Shown here: positions 9,055-18,505 of the stretch, in pieces | How the letters are laid out: each line of letters starts with the position of its first letter | How positions within the stretch are numbered: position 1 is the stretch's first letter | NCBI GenBank assembly: GCA_015075165.1 | Contig: JABTUY010000005.1 | Span: 400,714-464,713 of the forward strand | Length of the DNA: 64,000 nt | Direction: 5' to 3' | Source: Ideonella sp. | GTDB lineage: Bacteria > Pseudomonadota > Gammaproteobacteria > Burkholderiales > Burkholderiaceae_C | Position numbers and translations under genes: made by a program | Notes under the pieces: model-generated | Seen by the model: only the letters and a program-made list of their open reading frames with translations | Told to the model about the DNA's origin: nothing | Database searches by the model: none

Positions 9055-10380
9055 ATGAGCACGATGGGGATCGGCTTGTCGCTGTTCGGCGCCATGCTGG
9101 TGCTGATGGCGCTGCGCGTGCCGATCGCGGTGTCGATGTTCGTGCCGGGTGCGGTCGGCTACATCCTGCTGTCGGGCTGGCCGCACCTGCTGGCGCACCT
9201 GAAGGGCGCGGTCTACGGCCGCGTGTCGGGCTACGACCTGTCGGTGATTCCGCTGTTCATGCTGATGGGCGCGCTGGCCGTCAACGGCGGCTTGTCGCGC
9301 GCGCTGTTCGAATTCGCCAACGCGCTGCTCGGGCGCTTTCGCGGCGGCATGGCGATGGCCGGCGTGCTGGCCTGCGCCGCGTTCGGTGCGATCTCGGGCT
9401 CGACGGTGGCCACCACCGCCACCATCGCGCAGGTGGCGTACCCGGAGATGCGCCGGCTCAAGTGCAGCGGCCGCCTGGCCACCGCGGCGCTGGCCACCGG
9501 CGGCACGATGGGCATCTTGTTGCCGCCGTCGGTGACGCTGCTGGTCTACGCCATCCTGACCGAGCAGAACATCACCCGCATCTTTCTCGCCGCTTACGTG
9601 CCGGCGCTGTTGGCCGCGGCCGGCTACATCCTGGCCATCGCGGTGTACGTGCGACTCAAGCCCGAGCATGCGCCGTCGGCGCAGGCCATCGCGTCGGGCG
9701 AGGTGTTGCGCACCGCCAAGCGGGTGTGGCCGATCGTGCTGATCTTCCTGGCCGTGTTCGGCGGCATCTACGGCGGCGTGTTCACGCCCACCGAGGGCGC
9801 CGCGATCGGCACCATTCTCACGTTCGTCGCCGCGCTGGTGAAGGGCGAGATGACGGCGGCCAAGGCGCTCGAATCGGTGCGCACCACGGCGATGACCAGC
9901 GGCATGATCTTCATGATCTTCCTCGGCGCCGACATGATCAACGCCTCGCTGGCGTTGTCGCAGCTGCCGGTGCAACTGGCCGATCTGATCGCCGAGGCCA
10001 AGATCTCGCCGGTGCTGGTGATGGCGCTGATCATGGTCTTCTACATCATCCTCGGCTGCGTGATGGACGAGATGAGCATGATCCTGCTCACCGTGCCGGT
10101 GATCTTCCCGGTGATCCTCGGGCTCGATTTCTACGGCCTCGGCCCGGTCGACAAGGCGATGTGGTTCGGCATCCTGATTCTCACCGTGTGCGAGATCGGC
10201 ATGATCTTCCCGCCGGTGGGCCTGAACGTGTACATCATGAACGGCCTGGCCAAGGACGTGCCGATGATCGAAACCTACAAAGGGGTTGCGCCGTTCCTGA
10301 TCACCGACTTCATCCGCCTCGCGCTGCTGATCGCCTTCCCGGGCCTCACGCTGTGGCTGGTGCACTGGGTCACCCGGTAG
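9055..10380 (+). CDS. dctM: TRAP transporter large permease DctM
   Basis: The 441-residue transport subunit with about 12 hydrophobic segments. Signature stretches are SVIPLFMLMGALAVNGGLSR, FGAISGSTVATTATIAQVAYPEM and GGTMGILLPPSVTLLVYAI. A strong GGAGG precedes ATG 9055 (MSTMGIGLSLF). It is the last gene of the dctPQM operon and is followed by a clear intrinsic terminator. The complete P-Q-M set and adjacent LysR form a self-contained uptake cassette. Confidence 0.93.
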   Translation: MSTMGIGLSLFGAMLVLMALRVPIAVSMFVPGAVGYILLSGWPHLLAHLKGAVYGRVSGYDLSVIPLFMLMGALAVNGGLSRALFEFANALLGRFRGGMAMAGVLACAAFGAISGSTVATTATIAQVAYPEMRRLKCSGRLATAALATGGTMGILLPPSVTLLVYAILTEQNITRIFLAAYVPALLAAAGYILAIAVYVRLKPEHAPSAQAIASGEVLRTAKRVWPIVLIFLAVFGGIYGGVFTPTEGAAIGTILTFVAALVKGEMTAAKALESVRTTAMTSGMIFMIFLGADMINASLALSQLPVQLADLIAEAKISPVLVMALIMVFYIILGCVMDEMSMILLTVPVIFPVILGLDFYGLGPVDKAMWFGILILTVCEIGMIFPPVGLNVYIMNGLAKDVPMIETYKGVAPFLITDFIRLALLIAFPGLTLWLVHWVTR

Positions 10381-10403
10381 CCGCAGCCGCCGCCGAAAGC
10401 ACA

Positions 10404-10427
10404 CAAGGGCGCCTCTCGGCGCCCTTG
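10404..10427 (+). terminator. Intrinsic terminator after dctM
   Basis: A perfect 10-base stem CAAGGGCGCC / GGCGCCCTTG with a 4-base loop TCTC lies 24 bases after the dctM stop, followed by GTTCGTTG, a weak U-tract. rpoZ on the opposite strand ends 45 bases further on, so it may also terminate that operon. Confidence 0.75.
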
Positions 10428-10471
10428 TTCGTTGCTGCCGCAACCCGCGTGCGGGGATGCGGACGGGCCGG

Positions 10472-10675
10472 TCAGATCGGCACGCGGCGCAGCATCTCGA
10501 CGCCGACCTCGCCGGCCGCGATCTCGCGCAGCGCGGTCACGCCGGGCTTGTTCTTGCTGTCGATCTTCGGCGCGTGACCCTGGCTCAGCATGCGCGCGCG
10601 GTAGGTGGCGGCCAGCACGAGCTGGAAGCGGTTGGGCACCTTGTGCAGGCAGTCTTCGACGGTGATGCGGGCCAT
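10472..10675 (-). CDS. rpoZ: RNA polymerase omega subunit
   Basis: A 67-residue product with the conserved omega start [20 protein letters not shown] and the helix ATYRARML, followed by [10 protein letters not shown]. Omega aids assembly of the beta' subunit and forms part of ppGpp binding site 1. It lies 34 bases downstream of gmk in the same direction. In close relatives spoT follows; here the next gene in this direction is the LysR/TRAP cassette. Confidence 0.95.
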   Translation of the reverse strand: MARITVEDCLHKVPNRFQLVLAATYRARMLSQGHAPKIDSKNKPGVTALREIAAGEVGVEMLRRVPI

Positions 10676-10709
10676 TGCAGGGAACCTTCCTTGGTGAATG
10701 CCGAGCCGA

Positions 10710-11366
10710 TCAGAGCAGATCGAGCGCCTTGAATACTTGGGATTTGTTGCGCCGCTGCGCGGCGAACTTCAACCGCTGCGAATGCACGACCGTTTTCAGG
10801 TCGAACAGCGCGGTCTCGAACAGGGCGTTGATTATAACGAAGTCGAAGTGCCGGGCCTGCGCCACCTCGACGCGCGCGTTGGCCATGCGCGTGTCGATCA
10901 CCGGCGCCGCGTCCTCGCCGCGGCGCAGCAGCCGCTGGCGCAGTTCGTCCCAGCTCGGCGGCAGGATGAAGATCAGCACCGCGTGCGCGAACAGCCGCTT
11001 GATCTGCAGCGCGCCTTGCCAGTCGATCTCGAGCACCACGTCTTCGCCGGCGGCGAGCCGCGATTCGACGCCGGCGCGCGAGGTGCCGTACAGGTGGCCG
11101 TGCACCTCGGCCCACTCGAAGAACTCGCCGCGCCCGACCATCGCGCGAAAGCGCGCCTCGTCGATGAACCAGTATTCGCGGCCGTCGTGCTCCTGCCCGC
11201 GCGGCGCGCGCGTGGTGTGCGAGACCGACACCGCCAGGTGCGAATCGAGTTCGAGCAGCGCGTTCACCAGGCTCGACTTGCCGGCGCCGCTGGGGGCGGC
11301 GACGACGAACAGGTTGCCCGGCGTCTCGATGCGGGCGTCGGCGTCGATGGCTGCGGCATGGCTCAC
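10710..11366 (-). CDS. gmk: Guanylate kinase
   Basis: Phosphorylates GMP to GDP. The product (218 aa) has the P-loop [10 protein letters not shown], the GMP-binding region [21 protein letters not shown] and [13 protein letters not shown], and the IDWQGALQI block. GTG 11366 ([14 protein letters not shown]) is chosen; the frame extends upstream to 11510 with arginine-rich, family-unlike sequence. It is the first gene of gmk-rpoZ. In related genomes yicC normally lies immediately upstream; here the neighbour is an FAD hydroxylase and yicC is 40 kb away. Confidence 0.93.
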   Translation of the reverse strand: MSHAAAIDADARIETPGNLFVVAAPSGAGKSSLVNALLELDSHLAVSVSHTTRAPRGQEHDGREYWFIDEARFRAMVGRGEFFEWAEVHGHLYGTSRAGVESRLAAGEDVVLEIDWQGALQIKRLFAHAVLIFILPPSWDELRQRLLRRGEDAAPVIDTRMANARVEVAQARHFDFVIINALFETALFDLKTVVHSQRLKFAAQRRNKSQVFKALDLL

Positions 11367-11478
11367 ACGGCGAAGTGTAGGGCGCGGCCGGGGTGACTTC
11401 GGTTGCAGCGATGGCGAACAAAGTCGCGCACCCGTGCGTCGACCACGAGGGCCGCGCGCACCCGCGAGCCCACGCCCG

Positions 11479-12726
11479 TCAGTGTGGTGCCGCGCCGGCC
11501 ACGCCGCCACCGGTCAACTGGCGCTCGATGCCGGCCTTCAGCAGGCGGCTCAGCCCGGGTGCGCGCTCGGCCACCGTCAGCACCGCGCGCCGGGCCAGCT
11601 TGGGCATTCGGCGCTCGTCGGTGAACAGCGTGACGATCGCATTGGTGCCGAGCCAGACCGGCAGCGTGGTGTGCCGGTGCTCGCGCTCGTAGGCCTGCAG
11701 TGCGCGCGGCCCGCCGATATCGCCTCCGCACCGGCGCTGCGCCGCCAGTTCGCGCGCCAGCACCTCGACGCCGTAGACGCCGAAGTTCCAGCCGTGCGCG
11801 GTGACCGGGTGCATGCCCACCGCAGCATCGCCGATCAGCGCGAAGCGGTGGCTGACGAAGCGCTGTGCATATACGCCCACCAGCGGGTAGTGGTGCCGCG
11901 GACCCGCGGCGTGCACCGCGCCCAGTCGGCCCTCTGCCTGGGCCTCGATGCGCGCGGCGAACTCGGCGTCGGACAGCGCCAGCCATTGCGGTGCCCGATC
12001 GGCGGGCAGCGTGACCACGGCCGACACGCGCTGGCCGTTCATCGGCAGCAGCGCCAGCGTGTTGCCGTAGCCGAAGCACTCCCAGGCCACGCCAGCGTGC
12101 GGCTGCGCATGGCCGACGCGGCCGACGACCACGCTGCGGCCGAAATCGTGCATCGCGGCCCCGATGCCGGCCAGCCGACGTGTCGCCGAGAAGCGGCTGT
12201 CGGCCGCGACCAGCAGCGGCGCCGCAAGGCGCCGCCCGTCGGCCAGTGTGACCGTCGCGCGCTGCGCTTCGCGCTCGACCGCGTCGACGCGCGCGTCGCA
12301 CAGCACCTGCACGCCGGGGCGCGCGGTGGCGGCGGCCCACGCGGCCTGCCGGATGCGGTGGTTCGGCACCAACCAGCCGAGCGGCTGGGCTCCGCCGCGG
12401 TGCGCGCCGTCGCGCTCGCCCGAGCCACGACCGAAGTGCAGCACCTGCGGCGAGCCACCGTCGACCACGCGCGCCTCGTTCAGCGGCGCAATTTCGGACG
12501 GATCGATGCGCGACCACAGGCCGAGCGCGTCCATCACGCGGCGGGCGCGGTGGGTGAGCGCGATCTCGCGGCCGTCCTCGGGCGGGTCCTCGAGCGCCAC
12601 CTGCGGTTGCTGCTCGAGCAGCAACGCGTGCAGGCCGGCGTCGGCCAGCGCCGCGCCAAGGGCCAGCCCGGCCGGGCCGGCGCCGACGACGAGCACGTCG
12701 GCGTCGAACGAATCGGATTGCGACAT
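11479..12726 (-). CDS. UbiH/UbiF/VisC-family FAD-dependent hydroxylase
   Basis: A 415-residue flavoprotein monooxygenase. The FAD dinucleotide fold is at the N-terminus ([19 protein letters not shown]), a DG-type region is near the middle, and the second FAD motif is [21 protein letters not shown], the form typical of the ubiquinone-ring hydroxylases. The length suits that family. ATG 12726 gives [17 protein letters not shown]. It is divergent from an ABC transporter operon. It may add a hydroxyl during ubiquinone synthesis, but which ring position, or whether the substrate is instead another phenol, cannot be decided here. It is the first gene separating gmk from yicC. Confidence 0.82.
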   Translation of the reverse strand: MSQSDSFDADVLVVGAGPAGLALGAALADAGLHALLLEQQPQVALEDPPEDGREIALTHRARRVMDALGLWSRIDPSEIAPLNEARVVDGGSPQVLHFGRGSGERDGAHRGGAQPLGWLVPNHRIRQAAWAAATARPGVQVLCDARVDAVEREAQRATVTLADGRRLAAPLLVAADSRFSATRRLAGIGAAMHDFGRSVVVGRVGHAQPHAGVAWECFGYGNTLALLPMNGQRVSAVVTLPADRAPQWLALSDAEFAARIEAQAEGRLGAVHAAGPRHHYPLVGVYAQRFVSHRFALIGDAAVGMHPVTAHGWNFGVYGVEVLARELAAQRRCGGDIGGPRALQAYEREHRHTTLPVWLGTNAIVTLFTDERRMPKLARRAVLTVAERAPGLSRLLKAGIERQLTGGGVAGAAPH

Positions 12727-12960
12727 GGCCCGATGCTGCGGCCTCGGTGCCCGCTGCAGCTTGACGACCGTCAGCTTGGGGTGGCGCGGGGGCCTCCCCG
12801 GGGCTGCGGCGTACGGCGTCCGGCGACGGCGCTGTGGCGTTGGCCGAGCGTGTGGGCGATGATCGAAATCGCCGATGGATCCGAACGAGATTTTGCGGTT
12901 TCCGCGCACCGGCCGCTTCAATAGCATCGCGGCTGTCTTGGCGTCACCCGAGGGGCAGGC

Positions 12961-14040
12961 ATGGAGCAGCAGCACAGCAAGGGGCGCGCGCCCGACCCGC
13001 GGCGCCGTGTGGTGGCCGGCGCCGCCGCGGCCGCGTTGGCGGCACCGTGGGTGGCGCTGCGCGCGCAGGCCAAGCAGGTGGTGGTGCGCACCGGCGGCGG
13101 TGGCTACGACGAGGCCAAGCGCGCGTCGGTCTACGAACCGTTCACGCGCGAGACCGGCATCGAGATCGTGCTGGTGGCCGCCAACGCCACCAAGATGCTC
13201 GCGCTGGCACGTTCGGGTTCGAGCGAGATCGATGTCTACGACACCAACGACGAGACGCTGCTGCAGCTCGAGCGCGCCAACGGCCTGGCACCGATCGGCT
13301 ACGGCGCGTTTCGCTTCACCGACCCGGCCGATCTCGACCCGGCGGTGCGCAAGCCGCAGTTCGTCGGCCACTCGTACTTCGCCACGCTGCTGGGCTACAA
13401 CACGAAGCACTTCAAGCCCGGCAGCGAGCCCAAGTCGTGGGCCGAGTTCTGGGATGTCAAGCGCTTTCCGGGCCCGCGCTCGCTGCCGAACCCGTCGCTC
13501 GGCGAGCCGGCGCTCGAGTTCGCGCTGCTGGCCGATGGCGTGCCGATGGCCAGCCTGTACCCGCTGGACGTCGAGCGCGCGCTGAAGAAGCTGGCCGAGA
13601 TCCGCGGCTCGATCGTCAAGTTCTGGGACGCCGGCGCGATGTCGGTGCAGTTGCTGATCGACGCCGAGGCCACGCTGGTGGGCCTGTGGAACACGCGGCT
13701 GTACGAGGCGCGTGGCAAGGGCGCGCCGGTGGAGGCGCAGTGGAACCAGAACCAGGCGGCGCTGGTGGCGTTCGGCGTCAACCGCCATGCACAGAACGCC
13801 GTGCATGCGCAGACCTTCGTCGACTACTGCCTGAGTGCGCCGACGCAGACGCGCTGGATGCAGGCGGTGACCGCGATGCCGGCCAACCGCAAGGCGCAGG
13901 CGGTGGCCTCGCCGACGCTGCGCGACCCGGCCAGCGGCGCGCTGTGGGTGAGCTCGCGCGGCTTCATGCGCGACATCGCCTGGTGGGCCGACAACAAGCA
14001 GCGCGTGGCCGAGCGCTGGCAGCGCTGGGTGCTCGGCTGA
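12961..14040 (+). CDS. ABC transporter substrate-binding protein (polyamine/spermidine type)
   Basis: Periplasmic receptor, 359 aa. The N-terminus carries RRRVVAGAAAAALAAPWVAL, a twin-arginine-like signal. The mature part resembles PotD/PotF-type receptors: KQVVVRTGGGGYDEAKRAS, LGYNTKHF, SWAEFWDVKRFPGPRSL and KFWDAGAMSVQLL. It is first in an operon with an ATPase, two permeases and an MmgE/PrpD protein. A paralogue similar along its whole length is at 24006-25076. The ligand is probably a cationic amine or small acid, but this is inferred from family only. Confidence 0.85.
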   Translation: MEQQHSKGRAPDPRRRVVAGAAAAALAAPWVALRAQAKQVVVRTGGGGYDEAKRASVYEPFTRETGIEIVLVAANATKMLALARSGSSEIDVYDTNDETLLQLERANGLAPIGYGAFRFTDPADLDPAVRKPQFVGHSYFATLLGYNTKHFKPGSEPKSWAEFWDVKRFPGPRSLPNPSLGEPALEFALLADGVPMASLYPLDVERALKKLAEIRGSIVKFWDAGAMSVQLLIDAEATLVGLWNTRLYEARGKGAPVEAQWNQNQAALVAFGVNRHAQNAVHAQTFVDYCLSAPTQTRWMQAVTAMPANRKAQAVASPTLRDPASGALWVSSRGFMRDIAWWADNKQRVAERWQRWVLG

Positions 14041-14048
14041 ACCGCGCG

Positions 14049-15179
14049 ATGGATGCCTCCGCCAGCCCGCTGGTGTCACCGCCGGCGGCAGGGGTGGCGG
14101 CGGGCCGCGGCGCGATCGAGCTGCGCGGCGTGATCAAGCGCTACGGCGACGAGCGCGTGGTCGACCGCCTGTCGCTGGCCATCGCACCGGGCGAGTTCTT
14201 CTCGCTGCTCGGGCCCTCGGGCTCCGGCAAGACCACCACGCTGATGATGCTGGCCGGCTTCACCGAGGCCGACGAGGGCGAGATCCGCATCGACGGCCAG
14301 GATGTGGCGCGCACGCCGCCGCAGCGGCGCGGGCTGGGCATGGTGTTTCAGAACTACGCCGTGTTTCCGCACATGAACGTGTTCGACAACATCGCGTTCC
14401 CGCTGCGTGCGCGCGGCCTGCCGCGCGCGCAGATCGACACCGAGGTGGCGCGTGCGCTCGAGCTGGTGCAGTTGCAGCGCCACGCGGCCAAGTACGCGCG
14501 CGAACTCTCCGGCGGCCAGCAGCAGCGCGTGGCGATCGCACGCGCGATCGTCTACTCGCCGCCGGCGGTGCTGATGGACGAGCCGCTCGGCGCGCTCGAC
14601 AAGAACCTGCGCTACGACATGCAGGCCGAGATCCGGGAGATCCAGCGCCGGCTGGGCATGACGGTGGTCTACGTCACGCACGATCAGGAAGAGGCGCTGA
14701 ACATGTCCGACCGCATCGCCATCCTCGAGCGTGGCCGCATCGCGCAGCTCGGCCGCCCGGCCGAGGTCTACGAGCGGCCGGTGAACCGCTTCGTCGCGCA
14801 GTTCCTCGGCGAGGCCAACCTCGTCGCCGGCCGCGTGCAGGCGCTCGAGGCCGGCGTGGCGCAGTTCGCGGCCGACGACGGCGGGCTGCGCGCGTCGGTG
14901 CCGGCGGCCGCCGGCTGGGCGCCCGGCCAGGCCGCACTGCTGTTCGTGCGGCCCGAGAAGCTGGTGCTGTGCGGCAGCGGCGACGCGCTGCTGCACGCCG
15001 GCGTGCGCCGCCGCTCGTTCCTCGGCGGCGTCATCCGCTACGAGCTGCAACTGAGCGGCGGCGGCGAGCTGAAGGTCGACGTGGCCAACGCCGCGCACGC
15101 GCTGCGCCCCGAAACCGGCGAGCGCGTCGGCGTGCGCTGGCGCGGCGCCGATCTGTCGCTGCTGCCGCTCGACACGTGA
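14049..15179 (+). CDS. ABC transporter ATP-binding protein (PotA-like)
   Basis: A 376-residue ATPase. Motifs: Walker A GPSGSGKTTT, Q-loop VFQNYAVFPHMNV, signature LSGGQQQRVAIARA, Walker B VLMDEPLGALD, H-loop VTHDQEEAL. The last 110 residues form a TOBE-type regulatory domain with FVRPEKLVL. ATG 14049 follows the receptor stop by 8 bases. The downstream permease start overlaps this stop as GTGA. Together they make up a complete importer of the polyamine/opine/iron group. Confidence 0.93.
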   Translation: MDASASPLVSPPAAGVAAGRGAIELRGVIKRYGDERVVDRLSLAIAPGEFFSLLGPSGSGKTTTLMMLAGFTEADEGEIRIDGQDVARTPPQRRGLGMVFQNYAVFPHMNVFDNIAFPLRARGLPRAQIDTEVARALELVQLQRHAAKYARELSGGQQQRVAIARAIVYSPPAVLMDEPLGALDKNLRYDMQAEIREIQRRLGMTVVYVTHDQEEALNMSDRIAILERGRIAQLGRPAEVYERPVNRFVAQFLGEANLVAGRVQALEAGVAQFAADDGGLRASVPAAAGWAPGQAALLFVRPEKLVLCGSGDALLHAGVRRRSFLGGVIRYELQLSGGGELKVDVANAAHALRPETGERVGVRWRGADLSLLPLDT

Positions 15180-16057
15180 GCAGCCTGCAGGCCGCCACCG
15201 GGCCCGCGCCGCCACTGCCGCGCGCGCGGCCCGACGCGCGCTGGCTGCTGCTGCCGGCGCTCGCGATGCTGGTGGTGGGCTTTGCGCTGCCGCTCGGCTC
15301 GTTCTTCGTGCGCGTGTTCGTGCTCGACAACGAGCCGCGCGCGATGGCCGGCGCATTCGTCGACGTGCTCGGCTCGCCGGTGATGCTCAACGCGATGGCG
15401 ATGACCAACGGCATCGCGCTGGTCGTCACGCTGGCGGTGCTCATCGTCGGCTACCCGGTGGCCTACTTCCTCACCACCGACCGCGGCTGGCGCTTCACGG
15501 CGGTGATCTTCTGCATCGTCGTGCCGTACTTCACCAGCGTGATCGTGCGCACCTATTCGTGGATGGTGCTGCTCGGGCGCAACGGCGTCGTCAACCGCGC
15601 GCTGCTCGAAACCGGCCTCATCGAGCAGCCGCTGCCGCTGATGTACAACAAGCCGGCGATCGTGCTGGCGATGTCGTACGTGCTGCTGCCGTACATGGTG
15701 CTGACGCTGTATGCCGCGATGCGCGCGATCGATCCGTCGCTGATGCGCGCCGCCGCCAGCCTGGGCGCCAGCGGGCGCTTCGCGTTTCGCCACGTGTTCC
15801 TGCCGCTGTCGATGCACGGCGTGCTGGCGGCGTGCCTGATCGTGTTCATCCTCGCGCTCGGCTTCTTCATCACGCCGGCGCTGATGGGCGGGCCGGCCGA
15901 CGTGATGATCGCGATGCTGATCGAGCGCGCCGCCGAGGTCACGCTCGACTGGCGGCTGGCGGCCATCCTCTCGCTGGTGCTGCTCGGCGCGACGCTGCTG
16001 CTGTACGCGCTGTACTTCCGCTTCGCCGACGCGAAGCGCCTGTTGGCAGGAGTGTGA
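15176..16057 (+). CDS. ABC transporter permease (PotB-like)
   Basis: Membrane subunit, 293 aa, with about six hydrophobic helices. The EAA-type loop that contacts the ATPase reads RAAASLGASGRFAFRHVFLPL. GTG 15176 overlaps the ATPase stop by 4 bases. The stretch VPYFTSVIVRTYSWMVLLGRNGVVN is typical of PotB-family permeases. A short fragment of the dispersed repeat (TGAACCACCCC...) follows before the next permease. Confidence 0.9.
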   Translation: MSSLQAATGPAPPLPRARPDARWLLLPALAMLVVGFALPLGSFFVRVFVLDNEPRAMAGAFVDVLGSPVMLNAMAMTNGIALVVTLAVLIVGYPVAYFLTTDRGWRFTAVIFCIVVPYFTSVIVRTYSWMVLLGRNGVVNRALLETGLIEQPLPLMYNKPAIVLAMSYVLLPYMVLTLYAAMRAIDPSLMRAAASLGASGRFAFRHVFLPLSMHGVLAACLIVFILALGFFITPALMGGPADVMIAMLIERAAEVTLDWRLAAILSLVLLGATLLLYALYFRFADAKRLLAGV

Positions 16058-16060
16058 AGT

Positions 16061-16075
16061 GAACCACCCCCGAAG
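16061..16075 (+). repeat. Fragment of the dispersed GC-rich repeat
   Basis: The sequence TGAACCACCCCCGAA, identical to the opening of the larger copies near 1360 (minus strand) and 56075 (plus), lies in the 35-base gap between the two permease genes. It appears to be a shortened copy left within the operon. Confidence 0.5.
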
Positions 16076-16092
16076 CCGCACGGAGGCCTGAC

Positions 16093-16893
16093 GTGAACGG
16101 CGCCTCGTGGTGGCTGAGGGCGATCGTGTGGGTCGCCAGCGTCGTGCTGATCGCGCCGATCGTGATCGTGGTCATCGTCGCGTTCTCGGGCGGCGCGTAC
16201 CTGAAGTTCCCGCCCGACTCGCTGTCGCTGCGCTGGTTCCAGGTGTTCTTCGGCGACCCGCGCTGGCGCGAGTCGATCTGGTTCAGCCTGCAGATCGGCC
16301 TGATCGCCTGCGCGATCGCCACCGGTGTCGGCTTCTTCGCCGCCTACGCGCTGGTGCGCAGCCGGCTGAAGGCCAAGACGCTGGTGCTGTCGCTGCTGCT
16401 GACGCCGATGATCGTGCCAGCGGTGGTCACCGCGATCGCGATGTACTTCATGTCGGCGGCGGTCGGCCTGGTCGGCAGCACGCTGTGGCTGGGCTTCTGC
16501 CACGCGGTGATGGCGCTGCCGGTGGTGCTGCTGATCCTGCTGTCGACGCTGAACGGCGTCGACGTCAACCTCGAGCGCGCGGCGCTGAGCCTGGGTGCCA
16601 GCCGCACGCGCGTGTTCACGCACGTGGTGGTGCCGCTGGCGGCGCCGGGGCTGGCCTCGGCGGCGCTGTTCGCGTTCCTCACCTCGTTCGACGAGCTGAT
16701 CATCTCGCTGTTCCTGGCCGACGTGCGCATGCAGACGCTGCCGGTGCGCATCTGGAACAGCCTGCACCTCGACGTGCAGCCGACCATCGCCGCGGTCAAC
16801 GCCTTCCTGATCGCGGTGACCGGCCTGGTGCTGCTGACCGAAGCGGCGCTGCGCCGCGCCAAACCACGCGGCCCCGGCCGCACCACGCCCTGA
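16093..16893 (+). CDS. ABC transporter permease (PotC-like)
   Basis: Second membrane subunit, 266 aa, with about six hydrophobic helices. The coupling loop reads RAALSLGASRTRVFTHVVVPL, and FAFLTSFDELIISLFLAD is the classic PotC signature. It starts at GTG 16093. Its stop is 7 bases before the MmgE/PrpD gene, which makes that gene part of the same transcript. Confidence 0.9.
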   Translation: MNGASWWLRAIVWVASVVLIAPIVIVVIVAFSGGAYLKFPPDSLSLRWFQVFFGDPRWRESIWFSLQIGLIACAIATGVGFFAAYALVRSRLKAKTLVLSLLLTPMIVPAVVTAIAMYFMSAAVGLVGSTLWLGFCHAVMALPVVLLILLSTLNGVDVNLERAALSLGASRTRVFTHVVVPLAAPGLASAALFAFLTSFDELIISLFLADVRMQTLPVRIWNSLHLDVQPTIAAVNAFLIAVTGLVLLTEAALRRAKPRGPGRTTP

Positions 16894-16900
16894 GCGTTGT

Positions 16901-18328
16901 ATGAGCGTCGCACCCACCACCCACCCATCCACCGAGACGCCCGGCGCGACCGCGAGCGTCGCCGCCTGGCTGGCCGGACTGCGCTTCGACGAGCTGCCCG
17001 CCGAGGTGGTCGAGCACGTCAAGTGGTGCCTGCTCGACACCGTGGCCTGCGGCCTCGGCGGGCGCCGCTCGGCCGAAGGCGATGCGCTGATCGCGCTGTC
17101 GCACGCCACCGGCGGCGGCGCCGGCGGCCACACGGTGTTCGGCGAGTCGCAGCACTTCGGGCTGCTGCAGGCGGCGCAGACCAACCGCGTGCTGATCAAC
17201 GTGCTCGACTACGACGACACCGTGATCGGCACCGGCCACATGAGCTCGGTGGCGGTGGCCGCCGCGCTGGCGATGGGCGAGCGCTGCCACAGCAGCGGCG
17301 CGGCGCTGCTGGCCGCGCTGGCGCTGGCCTACGAGATGCCGCTGCGCCTGCGCCAGGCGGTGAACCCGACGCTGCCGGTGTTTCGCAGCACGTTCGAGCG
17401 CGTGGACAGCGGCGTGCACTTGTGCGCCACCATCGTCGCCGCGCGCCTGCTGCAGCTCGACGCCGGCGGCTTCGCCGATGCGCTCGGCCTCACCGGCCAC
17501 CTGCGGCCGTGGCACGTGACGACGCCGCCGATGTCGACGCACGGCATGCCCAGGTGGTTCAAGGTGACGCAGGGCGACGTGCTGGTGCCGGGCCTGCAGG
17601 CGGCGCTGCTGGCGCAGCGGGGCGTGCAGGGCGACCGCACGATGTTCGACGCCGAGCGCAACTACGCGGCCCATGTCGGCTCCGACCGCTACGACGTGGC
17701 GCCGCTGCTGGCCGGCCGCGACGCCGCCTACCAGCTGCTGGGCATCGGCTTCAAGCAGCAGCCGTGCTGCCGGCACAGCAGCGCCTTCGCCGACGCGCTG
17801 GCGCAGATCCGCGCCGAGCACCGCCTCGAACCCGAGCGCGTGCGCCGCGTGCGCGCGCTGGTTCACCAGTGGACGCACGACAACCTCGCCAGCGTGCACC
17901 CGCAGCACATGATCGGCGCGCAGTTCTCGATGCCGCATGCGCTGGCGATGGTGCTGCTCGATGTGCCGCCCGGGCCCGCGTGGTACCGCGACGAGATGCT
18001 GTTCGGCGCCGAGGCGGCCGCGTTGCGCGAGCGCGTGCAGCTGGTGCACGACGCGCAGGCGCAGCACCACTACGACGTGGAGAAGCGCTACGCCGGCGCG
18101 GTGGAGGTCGAGACCGTCGACGGCGCGGTGCTGCGCGCGTTCGTGCCGGCACCCAAGGGCGCCGCGGCGCGGCCGTTCACCGAGAGCGACCACCGCGACA
18201 AGCTGTTCGCGCTGGCCGCCGAGGCGCGGCTGCCGCGTGCGCAGGTGCAGCGGCTGTGGGACACGCTGCGCAGCGCCGAGCGGCTGCGCGACGTGAACGA
18301 GCTCACGTCGCTGCTGGCGCCGCACTGA
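16901..18328 (+). CDS. MmgE/PrpD family protein
   Basis: A 475-residue member of the 2-methylcitrate dehydratase-like superfamily. Recognisable blocks are AWLAGLRFDELPAEVVEHVK, the NVLDYDDT region after the active-site loop, and GIGFKQQPCCRHSSAFADA in the second half. The family contains dehydratases, cis-aconitate decarboxylase and many members without known activity. It closes the ABC operon, so it probably acts on the imported compound or its product. It is not part of a prp cluster: no methylcitrate synthase or prpB is near, so methylcitrate metabolism is unlikely. Confidence 0.85.
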   Translation: MSVAPTTHPSTETPGATASVAAWLAGLRFDELPAEVVEHVKWCLLDTVACGLGGRRSAEGDALIALSHATGGGAGGHTVFGESQHFGLLQAAQTNRVLINVLDYDDTVIGTGHMSSVAVAAALAMGERCHSSGAALLAALALAYEMPLRLRQAVNPTLPVFRSTFERVDSGVHLCATIVAARLLQLDAGGFADALGLTGHLRPWHVTTPPMSTHGMPRWFKVTQGDVLVPGLQAALLAQRGVQGDRTMFDAERNYAAHVGSDRYDVAPLLAGRDAAYQLLGIGFKQQPCCRHSSAFADALAQIRAEHRLEPERVRRVRALVHQWTHDNLASVHPQHMIGAQFSMPHALAMVLLDVPPGPAWYRDEMLFGAEAAALRERVQLVHDAQAQHHYDVEKRYAGAVEVETVDGAVLRAFVPAPKGAAARPFTESDHRDKLFALAAEARLPRAQVQRLWDTLRSAERLRDVNELTSLLAPH

Positions 18329-18388
18329 TCCGGCCGGTCAACGGCCGTTGCGCCGGTCCGTGCCGCGCTCACCCCCGCAGTGTGCAGT

Positions 18389-18402
18389 GTGAACAGGCCC
18401 TA
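18389..18402 (+). repeat. 14-base motif shared with 28479-28492
   Basis: GTGAACAGGCCCTA occurs here upstream of the MocR-type regulator and, inverted, at 28479-28492 upstream of the AraC regulator, so both copies have the same orientation relative to the downstream gene. It could be a mobile-element end remnant or a shared regulatory site. Confidence 0.35.
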
Positions 18403-18469
18403 GGTGAAAACGAAGGGTCGACGGTGCGGTGACCGATCCCATCATGGACGGTAGTGGCCGGCACGGCAC

Positions 18470-18485
18470 GCGACCGTGCGGTCGC
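18470..18485. promoter_or_regulatory. Dyad upstream of the MocR-type regulator
   Basis: GCGACC-GTGC-GGTCGC is a perfect inverted repeat with 6-base arms, 20 bases before the chosen ATG of the regulator. The position fits an autoregulatory site. Function not shown. Confidence 0.3.
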
Positions 18486-18505
18486 GGTTGACTGGCGGCG
18501 GTGGT

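Noticed and set aside
8737..10443. 568-codon minus-strand frame
   Set aside because: Antisense of dctM/dctQ; Gln/His/Arg/Asp-rich with no family motif.
11479..14079. 866-codon minus-strand open frame
   Set aside because: Real coding is 11479-12726 (hydroxylase). The rest is antisense to the binding-protein gene.
12834..15179. Single 781-codon plus-strand open frame
   Set aside because: Only the part from 14049 encodes a protein (ABC ATPase). Upstream it is the wrong frame of the binding-protein gene at 12961-14040.
16901..18328. 2-methylcitrate dehydratase prpD
   Set aside because: No prpB/prpC neighbours and the gene ends an ABC transporter operon, so only the family name is given.
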